DNA of 10,578 nucleotides from JAWBOD01 sp964651405 (GTDB lineage: Archaea; Aenigmatarchaeota; Aenigmatarchaeia; Aenigmatarchaeales; Aenigmatarchaeaceae): contig CAZYZB010000028.1 in the NCBI GenBank assembly GCA_964651405.1, positions 1-10,578 on the forward strand, in the 5' to 3' direction. The translations under genes and the position numbers were made by a program. Shown here in pieces: positions 6,066 through 10,578 of the stretch (position 1 is its first letter; each line of letters opens with the position of its first letter). Under the pieces are notes generated by a model. That model ran no database searches. It was not told the DNA's origin and was given only the letters and a program-made list of their open reading frames with translations.

Positions 6066-7250
6066 ATGCCAGAAAAAAACCTAGGGAAGAAGATTAAAAA
6101 GTTTTCTCTAGAAACAAGGCTTAAATCTTCTGAGGAATTTAAAGAAAAGCTATTAAACATGTTTAAAGGCTATATTAAGGCTGTAGTAGTCTGGGGCTCT
6201 GTTACACGAGGAGACTATACAGGAAAGTCTGATGTAGACATTTATATAATATTTGATGACACAAAACTGCCTCTTAAGAAATTTGAAGAGATAAGAGAGA
6301 AGGTAGATAAGGACATATACTCTTTAGCGTCTTCTATTGACCCAAGACTTCATCCTCAGCCAGTTCTTGCTTTGACTGAGTTCATAAAGGGAATAAGGTA
6401 TACACATCCCTTATTTTTCAATATAATCCGCGAAGGATACGCTATTTACGATACAGGCTTCTTTATTCCAATGAGAAAGCTTTTGGAATGGGGAGAATTT
6501 CCCATTACTCCAGAGGCAGCACATCAAAGAATAGATTCTGTTCCCGGAAGAATAAAAAGAGTAAGAAACGTCAAGCTCTACATGATTGCAGAAGACCTTT
6601 ACTACGCTATGCTTGATGCAGCACAGGCTGTTTTAATGTATATTGGAGTTGGACCACCTGTTCCAAAGCTTGCTGCAGAAGAATTAAGAAAGCATTTGGT
6701 TGATAACGGTCTCTTGGAAGAGGAGTATGCAAAAATGCTTGAGGATGTAGTAGAATTTAGAAAGCAGGTCGAACACAAAGAATTAAAAGATATTGCAGGA
6801 CAAGAGGTTGACAAGTGGATTGAGAAAGCTGAGAAGTATGTAGAAAGATTAGAAAAACTTCTAAAGGACTTGGAAACTAAAAGAAAAGAGGAAGATATAA
6901 AAAGAAATTATGAGGTTATGGTTCAAGCTTCTGTTGCTGCATTAAAATCATTGAAAAAACTGCCAGAAGAACCGGAGAAACTGCCAGAAGCATTTAAGAA
7001 ATATTTAGTAGAAGCTGGTTTGGTAAATCCTTTTTATTCTGATGTCTTTGAAAAAGTTTTAACCATGAGAAAGATGGTAGATGACAAGAAAATTGACAAA
7101 ATAACTGAGAGAGAAGTTTATGCAAGCAAGGAGTATGTTAGAAGATTTATTAATGATGTCAGAAGGTTCGTCGAGCCTTCTAAAGAGAATATTGAAGAAA
7201 AGATCGAACCTGTAAAAGAAAAGAAAACTAAGAAAAAACAGAAGACTTAA
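6066..7250 (+). CDS. Nucleotidyltransferase fused to two tandem HEPN-like domains
   Basis: 394 aa. Residues about 20-110 form a Pol-beta-type (MNT-like) nucleotidyltransferase with the signature G44-S45-x2-R48-G49-x5-S55-D56-x-D58, the two metal-binding Asp residues. The third catalytic acidic residue is not obvious in the later strand (QPVLALTEF), so activity is uncertain. A first HEPN-like helical domain follows (about 170-268) with an R-x4-H motif (R232 to H237, RKQVEH). A second helical domain (about 280-370) repeats the same pattern, including K-L-x-x-A and R-K-x-V, but carries RKMVDD, so its His is replaced by Asp340. The tail is Lys-rich. MNT and HEPN proteins usually occur as separate toxin-antitoxin partners; here they are one chain. 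The gene is 32 bp after the endonuclease IV-like gene. A TTTAAATA string at 6024-6031 and GTGGT near 6056-6060 may give it its own promoter and ribosome site. Confidence 0.85.
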   Translation: MPEKNLGKKIKKFSLETRLKSSEEFKEKLLNMFKGYIKAVVVWGSVTRGDYTGKSDVDIYIIFDDTKLPLKKFEEIREKVDKDIYSLASSIDPRLHPQPVLALTEFIKGIRYTHPLFFNIIREGYAIYDTGFFIPMRKLLEWGEFPITPEAAHQRIDSVPGRIKRVRNVKLYMIAEDLYYAMLDAAQAVLMYIGVGPPVPKLAAEELRKHLVDNGLLEEEYAKMLEDVVEFRKQVEHKELKDIAGQEVDKWIEKAEKYVERLEKLLKDLETKRKEEDIKRNYEVMVQASVAALKSLKKLPEEPEKLPEAFKKYLVEAGLVNPFYSDVFEKVLTMRKMVDDKKIDKITEREVYASKEYVRRFINDVRRFVEPSKENIEEKIEPVKEKKTKKKQKT

Positions 7251-7252
7251 AT

Positions 7253-7266
7253 CTTTTTCTATTTTA
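7253..7266 (+). terminator. Possible U-tract terminator after the NTase-HEPN gene
   Basis: Just after the NTase-HEPN stop codon the plus strand carries a T-rich run (CTTTTTCTATTTTA). Archaeal RNA polymerase terminates at U-rich tracts without needing a hairpin, so this could end the transcript of the cluster. The run also falls immediately before the next start codon (7277), so it may equally be plain AT-rich spacer. Confidence 0.3.
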
Positions 7267-7276
7267 GATATTAATT

Positions 7277-7675
7277 ATGTACATGCCAGAAGTGTCAGCA
7301 GGACTGGATAGGTCATTTCTTACCAAAGTAGCAGATGGTATATCTTGTATAACAGATTTGAATTATTGGTCTGATTTAAAGAATAAACTAAATCTTGATA
7401 AAGTTTTGGGCAAAAGGCGAGTAACATTACAAGCTAAACTTGGAAGATATGCAGTCGATGCTGGTGTAAAAGCATACGAAATATGGGGAGTAAAAAGAAG
7501 CAATGAAAAAGATTTTGTGTGTGCAGCAGTTGTTTACCATTCTAGAGGGAAAATAGATGGAGGTTTTGATGGAGAACCAGCAGTGGTTGAAGAAGAACTT
7601 AAAGTAGATCCAACTCAACAAGCAAAAAGTATGCTAGAAAAATTACATAAAAGGCATGATAAATTAAATTATTAA
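7277..7675 (+). CDS. Hypothetical 132-aa protein
   Basis: A soluble-looking alpha+beta protein of unrecognised family, with no signal peptide, membrane segment or metal-binding cluster (only two Cys, widely separated). A central region (about 46-92) looks like helix-strand-strand: RRVTLQAKLGRYAVDAGVKAYEIWGV and a strand with CAAVVYHSRG. The C-terminal 25 residues are charged and helical (QQAKSMLEKLHKRHDK). ATG 7277 and ATG 7283 (third codon) are both possible. There is no clear Shine-Dalgarno sequence, and a weak TTAAAT about 26 bp upstream, overlapping the end of the NTase-HEPN gene, would fit a leaderless mRNA from 7277. It could belong to the upstream cluster or be independent. It ends 5 bp from the convergent PHP gene. 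Confidence 0.75.
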   Translation: MYMPEVSAGLDRSFLTKVADGISCITDLNYWSDLKNKLNLDKVLGKRRVTLQAKLGRYAVDAGVKAYEIWGVKRSNEKDFVCAAVVYHSRGKIDGGFDGEPAVVEEELKVDPTQQAKSMLEKLHKRHDKLNY

Positions 7676-7680
7676 AGTGG

Positions 7681-8646
7681 TTATTCTTTTTCCAAGCATG
7701 TTGATAGTCTTTTAGCAACTGCCTTAGATTTATCAAAAAAGTATTCAATTCCTTTTAACCATAGTGAAAATGGGTTAGCATAAGTTGTTTTTGCAATGTT
7801 TTCTTCAAATGAAGACTTGACTGCTAGACAGGGGATTATTCTTGGTGAAGAATCCATTCCTCTCATTATTACTTTATCATCTTTTACTAAATCCATAACC
7901 CTACATCGAAATTCATCTTTATTTGTTATATTACCGTTTTCATCAAAAAGGTCTTTAAAATATTCTTTAGGTAATTTTGAGAATGCTGATCCTACGTTAA
8001 TTTTTGAGTGCGCATCAGAATTTCCAAATGAAGGTAAGCCAAGTTTTTTTCCAAGTGAGTTGTATTCACCAGCTTCTGCATTTATTTCTTCAACACCATC
8101 AAGAATGTCTTTTAATAAATATACATTTCTTAATCCTATACCTCTATATTTGTTGGGATGTGGTGCTATTATAACACCGCCAGCTTTATGCACTTTAGCT
8201 ATTGCTTCTTTTGCTGAAAAATTTTTTGCAATAGTTAAATCTTTAACAACTTTAAAATCTTTACATCTATAGCTTGGGAACCATGCTACTAAATCACCTT
8301 CTTTTGTTTCAATCTCTATTCCAGGTATGTAAACTAAATCAGGATACTTTTTTTCAATTTCTTTGTAGTAATTCCAATGTTCTAGGGTGTTATGATTACT
8401 GCCTGAGATCACTCTTATTCCTCTTCTGTAAGAAACCTCAGTCATATGCTCTGGTGAAGAATCTCCATCAGAAAAGAAATCATGAAAATGGCCATCCATA
8501 AGTATGCAGTTTTTATCACAACATTCTTTTGTTTCTTTTGTAATTTTGGGCTCGTAAATATAGGTAAGTGGATTCAATCTTTGTAATGTTCTGTAAGTAG
8601 AACCTATTATTAATTTTTCAATTTTACCTACCTTTGGTTTCTCCAT
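7681..8646 (-). CDS. PHP-family metal-dependent phosphoesterase
   Basis: 321 aa. It carries the ordered metal-ligand motifs of the polymerase and histidinol phosphatase (PHP) superfamily: H53-x-H55 in DGHFHDFFSDG, H85 in GSNHNT, E111 in IPGIEIET, H163 in APHP and D211-x-H213 in GNSDAH. These proteins hydrolyse phosphoesters with two or three bound metals; relatives include TrpH-type nucleotidases/5'-3' exonucleases and histidinol phosphatases. The substrate cannot be read from the sequence. The second motif has N84 where most members have Asp (the usual T-D-H becomes S-N-H). An N-terminal extension of about 45 residues with a CC pair and another Cys (C42, C43, C47), and about 100 residues after the last motif, are outside the core domain. 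No signal peptide is present. The start ATG 8646 is supported by a TATA box about 26 bp upstream and no Shine-Dalgarno sequence, so the mRNA is probably leaderless and monocistronic. Confidence 0.88.
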   Translation of the reverse strand: MEKPKVGKIEKLIIGSTYRTLQRLNPLTYIYEPKITKETKECCDKNCILMDGHFHDFFSDGDSSPEHMTEVSYRRGIRVISGSNHNTLEHWNYYKEIEKKYPDLVYIPGIEIETKEGDLVAWFPSYRCKDFKVVKDLTIAKNFSAKEAIAKVHKAGGVIIAPHPNKYRGIGLRNVYLLKDILDGVEEINAEAGEYNSLGKKLGLPSFGNSDAHSKINVGSAFSKLPKEYFKDLFDENGNITNKDEFRCRVMDLVKDDKVIMRGMDSSPRIIPCLAVKSSFEENIAKTTYANPFSLWLKGIEYFFDKSKAVAKRLSTCLEKE

Positions 8647-8666
8647 AATAATATTTTAAAAAATAA

Positions 8667-8677
8667 GCTTTATATGT
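8667..8677 (-). promoter_or_regulatory. TATA box of the PHP gene
   Basis: Read on the minus strand this is ACATATAAAGC. The ATATAAA core is centred about 26 bp from the start codon at 8646, which would place transcription start at or next to the ATG, as in leaderless archaeal mRNAs. An A-rich stretch lies just downstream of the box rather than a clear BRE upstream. Confidence 0.6.
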
Positions 8678-8710
8678 TTACTTAGAGGTGGTAAAAAATA
8701 TACGACAATA

Positions 8711-8736
8711 TTAATATATCTTATTAATATATCTTA
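8711..8736 (+). repeat. Perfect 13-bp tandem duplication carrying TATA-like boxes upstream of eL33
   Basis: TTAATATATCTTA occurs twice head to tail (8711-8723 and 8724-8736) with no mismatch. Each unit contains a TATA-like TTAATATAT. The downstream unit would place transcription start near 8754, leaving a leader of about 24 nt before the eL33 ATG, long enough for its Shine-Dalgarno sequence. The duplication therefore looks like a doubled promoter core. That reading is positional inference; the repeat itself is exact. Confidence 0.6.
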
Positions 8737-8777
8737 GAGCATCTAATCTTAATAACACGCTTGGTAAAGTGACTGCT

Positions 8778-9035
8778 ATGTTAGACCCAAAAGGAATTAT
8801 TGTAAATTATCATATTGCATATACAAAGGAGATTCTTGTAGACGTACCTGGAATAAAGTCCAAGAGAGAGGCTGGAAAGTTCATCGGAAAAAAAGCTGTT
8901 TGGACAGATGAAAACGGCATTAAATATGAGGGCTATGTCTCAGGACTTCATGGGAGAAAGGGAACTTTAAAGATAAAATTCAAAAAGCCCTTGCCTGCAA
9001 AAGCATTGGCAAAGGCAATTAATGTTGCTGAATAA
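8778..9035 (+). CDS. rpl35ae: Ribosomal protein eL33 (L35Ae)
   Basis: 85-aa protein of the large ribosomal subunit found in archaea and eukaryotes. The characteristic features are the N-terminal GIIVNYHIAYT strand, VDVPGIKSKREAGKFIGKKAVW, the GYVSGLHGRKGTLKIKFKKPLP segment and the final alanine-rich helix. Length is normal for the family, and it is basic as expected for an rRNA-binding protein. ATG 8778 is preferred to the GTG at 8769: the bases GTGA at 8769-8772 form a Shine-Dalgarno sequence 5 nt upstream of the ATG. It is transcribed alone from the doubled TATA region upstream and diverges from the PHP gene. Immediately after its stop comes the first copy of the dispersed repeat. Confidence 0.95.
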   Translation: MLDPKGIIVNYHIAYTKEILVDVPGIKSKREAGKFIGKKAVWTDENGIKYEGYVSGLHGRKGTLKIKFKKPLPAKALAKAINVAE

Positions 9036-9036
9036 A

Positions 9037-9086
9037 AATGAATCTTCTATGGAAGAAGTTTTAAGGTATGTGTAAATAAAAAGTTT
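9037..9086 (+). repeat. Dispersed intergenic repeat, copy 1 (5'-shortened)
   Basis: Starts 1 bp after the eL33 stop codon. Aligned without gaps to copy 2, 9037-9081 matches 9857-9901 at 36 of 45 positions, with the shared cores TATGGAAGAAGT and TGTAAATAAAA. The left arm (AAACTTCTTATTTTCAC) seen in copies 2 and 3 is missing here because the eL33 coding region occupies that place. A local inverted repeat CTTCT/AGAAG (9044-9048 with 9054-9058) could form a small hairpin. The right end carries the TATA-like element of the next gene. Confidence 0.7.
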
Positions 9087-9092
9087 AATATT
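9081..9092 (+). promoter_or_regulatory. TATA-like element of the surface protein gene
   Basis: The AAGTTTAATATT string is centred about 26-27 bp upstream of ATG 9114, preceded by an A-rich BRE-like run. No Shine-Dalgarno sequence precedes the ATG, so a leaderless transcript is likely. The element forms the right edge of repeat copy 1. Confidence 0.5.
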
Positions 9093-9113
9093 TAGGCTTT
9101 CTAAATAAGTAAT

Positions 9114-9824
9114 ATGCAAAGGAAGATTATAGATTCAGCAGTAATTTTAGTAATAGCTATTGTAGTTATTGCTTACGCATACTTTGTCGGCTTTAGTCCA
9201 TCCTGTTGCGCAAGCAAAATTGAGATAGCGAAAAATGACGCTTGTACTAAATTAATTAGACAAAGACCATCATGCAACACATCAACTGATTCTATTTCAG
9301 TAAATTATGATGCTAATAAAGATGGGGTGATAAACAATAAGGATACTTTTTTTGAATTATGTAAAAATGACTTTAAAATAAATACCGATTCAGAATGTAA
9401 AAGAGTTTGTGGTTGTGCGGCGTCCGAATCTGTACAGGAAAATAGCTCTTTAAATTCAACAAATCAAACTGTTCTAAATCAATCTCTAATCAAGACAAAA
9501 AGCTTTGATATAAAAGTAGACTCCCTGACAAAGAACGTTAATCCTGGTGAATATTTGGAGTACGTTGTTACTATTTATAACTTAAATAACAGTACAAGAA
9601 GCATTAATACCTCAATTAATTATACTATGAAGTCTGTTGATAGTAGCAATTTGATAGCCAAGAATGATGAACATATTATAATCAACAGAACTTTGACGTT
9701 CAATAGAGAAATTTTAATACCGTCTAATACAAAGCCCGGCATCTATGTTATTGAAGCAATAGCAAACTATGAAAACAGCTTAGCAGTCTCTGTAAGTTCT
9801 TTTAATATAACACAACCAAGTTAA
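9114..9824 (+). CDS. Membrane-anchored surface protein: Cys-rich EF-hand segment plus Ig-like domain
   Basis: 236 aa. An N-terminal hydrophobic helix (about 5-26, preceded by QRK) serves as a signal anchor, so the rest should face outward. A Cys-rich domain follows with eight cysteines (C31, C32, C44, C54, C83, C95, C99, C101), probably disulphide-bonded. It contains a canonical calcium-binding EF-hand/dockerin-type loop, D66-x-N68-x-D70-G71-V72-I73-N74-x2-D77. A Ser/Asn/Thr-rich linker (about 104-128) leads to a beta-rich Ig-like domain (about 130-233) of the kind seen in archaeal cell-surface proteins: a VNPGEYLEYVVTIYNL strand pair and a TKPGIYVIEAIANYEN strand pair. At least nine N-x-S/T sequons suggest N-glycosylation. 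The role is probably cell-surface adhesion or structure. The A/T-richness and flanking repeats suggest an accessory gene. ATG 9114 agrees with the TATA spacing. Confidence 0.8.
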   Translation: MQRKIIDSAVILVIAIVVIAYAYFVGFSPSCCASKIEIAKNDACTKLIRQRPSCNTSTDSISVNYDANKDGVINNKDTFFELCKNDFKINTDSECKRVCGCAASESVQENSSLNSTNQTVLNQSLIKTKSFDIKVDSLTKNVNPGEYLEYVVTIYNLNNSTRSINTSINYTMKSVDSSNLIAKNDEHIIINRTLTFNREILIPSNTKPGIYVIEAIANYENSLAVSVSSFNITQPS

Positions 9825-9834
9825 ATTAATTCTT

Positions 9835-9908
9835 TAAACTTCTTATTTTCACTCACAATGGAACTTATATGGAAGAAGTCTTGAAATTTTTGTAAATAAA
9901 AGTCTAAC
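9835..9908 (+). repeat. Dispersed intergenic repeat, copy 2 (fullest copy)
   Basis: Starts 10 bp after the stop of the surface protein gene. Positions 9835-9883 match copy 3 (10530-10578) at 44 of 49 bases, and 9857-9901 match copy 1 at 36 of 45. It contains an inverted repeat ACTTCTT/AAGAAGT (9838-9844 with 9873-9879) around a 28-nt loop; the same loop length occurs in copy 3. The right part (TGTAAATAAAAG) is shared with copy 1. The function is unknown; a 3'-end signal, a promoter-bearing spacer or a small mobile sequence are possible. Confidence 0.75.
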
Positions 9909-10029
9909 TTTCCACAGGTTATATGAAAATTAGGTCATACAAGTTACGAGTAAACACTCTACTCCAGATTTCGTTTAACATCGTATATATGCAAAGATAA
10001 TTAAGTCTTTCTAATTTAATAATTATTAG
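9909..10029 (+). other. Intergenic spacer between repeat copy 2 and the last gene
   Basis: The 205-bp gap 9825-10029 holds repeat copy 2 and this remainder. I see no RNA gene here. A 25-codon frame from ATG 9923 to TAA 10000 exists but is too short to call. TTAAGTCTTTCTAATTTAATAAT (10001-10023) resembles TTTAGGCTTTCTAAATAAGTAAT upstream of the 9114 gene, suggesting related promoter regions for the two genes. Confidence 0.4.
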
Positions 10030-10515
10030 GTGGTTAAGATTACAAAATTTATTCGTGGGTCACATGGAGAAATAATTGCAAGGGTTGAAGAAACACACTC
10101 AGGGTTGACTAATAATTCCAAAATGATGTATAACGTCTTTTATGAGGATGGCAGAAGAGAAATTTATGTTGAAGTTAATCCAGATGTATGTGATGTTGGC
10201 AGAAGAGAATTGAGAAAGATATATGAAAGTCCAATAATAGAAAAAAATGATGAACCTAAAAACTGTAGAGAATGTCGTAATAGAAGTGTCGACTCTTTAA
10301 ACTTTGATGCATATAATTCTGATCCAAAAAATATTGCTATTCGAGACTTATCTGTTCAACTGTATAGTGAACAAAAAAGAGCAGAAGAAGAGAAAAAACG
10401 TGCAAAAGAAAACTTAAGAGAACAAAAGTATGCAAAAGCTTCAAGATTAGGCAAATTTTTAATGTGGTTTGATAGATTAACAGAAACAGTTAATGATGGA
10501 TGGAATAACAGATAA
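10030..10515 (+). CDS. Hypothetical 161-aa protein with C-terminal coiled coil, GTG start
   Basis: Family not recognised. The N-terminal part (about 1-55) looks like a small beta-rich domain (KITKFIRGSHGEIIARVEE, MMYNVFYEDGRREIYVEV). A C-x2-C pair (NCRECRNRS, about 78-86) with one further Cys near 54 could bind a metal only if shared between subunits. Residues about 107-135 are very rich in Glu, Lys and Arg (SEQKRAEEEKKRAKENLREQ) and predict a charged helix or coiled coil, ending in an amphipathic segment (LGKFLMWFDRL) that might touch a membrane or partner. The GTG at 10030 follows an in-frame TAG at 10027-10029, so no longer form is possible; the next in-frame Met is more than 30 codons in. 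There is no good Shine-Dalgarno sequence, and a leaderless start is possible. Repeat copies lie on both sides. Confidence 0.7.
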   Translation: MVKITKFIRGSHGEIIARVEETHSGLTNNSKMMYNVFYEDGRREIYVEVNPDVCDVGRRELRKIYESPIIEKNDEPKNCRECRNRSVDSLNFDAYNSDPKNIAIRDLSVQLYSEQKRAEEEKKRAKENLREQKYAKASRLGKFLMWFDRLTETVNDGWNNR

Positions 10516-10529
10516 TAGTTAATTATAAT

Positions 10530-10578
10530 TAAACTTCTTATTTTCACTTACATTAGAACTTATATGGAAGAAGTTTTA
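10530..10578 (+). repeat. Dispersed intergenic repeat, copy 3 (cut by the window end)
   Basis: Starts 14 bp after the stop of the last gene and runs to the window edge. It matches copy 2 at 44 of 49 positions. The inverted repeat is longer here: AAACTTCTT (10531-10539) pairs with AAGAAGTTT (10568-10576), 9 bp perfect around a 28-nt loop. Relative to copy 2, the changed base in the right arm improves pairing rather than breaking it. Confidence 0.75.

Noticed and set aside
7796..8272. A 158-codon open frame on the plus strand inside the PHP gene.
   Set aside because: The opposite strand encodes a PHP domain with all ordered motifs and a proper promoter; the plus frame has Ser/Phe/Leu-rich antisense composition and no promoter.
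8646..8778. tRNA or other RNA gene in the PHP-eL33 spacer.
   Set aside because: No cloverleaf, B-box or C/D-box pattern was seen; the spacer is explained by two promoters and the 13-bp duplication.
9825..9910. Possible integron attC site: GTTAAAT at the left and GTCTAAC at the right fit the GTTRRRY and RYYYAAC core patterns, and each small gene ends in a repeat, as in cassette arrays.
   Set aside because: The order of the two patterns is opposite to that expected for attC outer boxes, the motifs are not kept in copies 1 and 3, and no integrase is in the window. Such short degenerate motifs are common in AT-rich DNA.
9923..10000. A 25-codon frame (ATG 9923 to TAA 9998-10000), with an A-rich TATA-like string about 25 bp upstream.
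   Set aside because: Too short, without a hydrophobic or otherwise telling composition, and in a repeat-bearing spacer; kept only as a remark.
9037..10578. CRISPR array formed by the three repeats.
   Set aside because: The copies are about 700-800 bp apart with genes between them, diverged, and of unequal length, unlike CRISPR repeats and spacers.

Overview
The window is AT-rich, densely packed archaeal DNA. It encodes an archaeal transcription factor B (TFB) and ribosomal protein eL33 (L35Ae). Several genes have a TATA element about 26 bp upstream of their start codon, the usual layout for leaderless archaeal mRNAs. The compactness, the many small lineage-restricted proteins and a Cys-rich membrane-anchored surface protein suggest a DPANN-type lineage (Woesearchaeota/Pacearchaeota-like). 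That placement is an inference, not proven by this sequence.

Layout. (1) 26-1280 (+): a small unknown gene and TFB, 1 bp apart. (2) 1281-2575 (-): a three-gene operon with 1-bp spacers. It encodes two paralogous proteins of about 165 aa and a small coiled-coil protein, and it ends exactly against the TFB stop codon. (3) 2626-7250 (+): a run diverging from that operon. It encodes a 54-aa two-helix membrane microprotein, a 556-aa zinc-ribbon protein of unknown family, a 522-aa protein with an endonuclease IV-like TIM-barrel signature split by an insertion of about 160 residues, and a nucleotidyltransferase fused to two tandem HEPN-like domains. (4) 7277-7675 (+): an unknown 132-aa gene, convergent with (5) 7681-8646 (-): a PHP-family metal-dependent phosphoesterase. 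(6) 8778-9035 (+): eL33. (7) 9036-10578: two accessory-looking genes, a surface Ig-like/EF-hand protein and an unknown coiled-coil protein. Each is bounded by copies of a dispersed intergenic repeat, three copies in all.

The most interesting part is the divergent cluster at 1281-7250. A palindromic TATA-like element lies at leaderless distance from both divergent starts. The cluster joins an AP-endonuclease-like barrel, an NTase-HEPN-HEPN protein, a zinc-ribbon protein, a membrane microprotein and a paralogous pair. It could be a DNA/RNA-processing or stress-response system, but its function cannot be established from sequence alone. The second point of interest is the repeat-bounded stretch at the right end.
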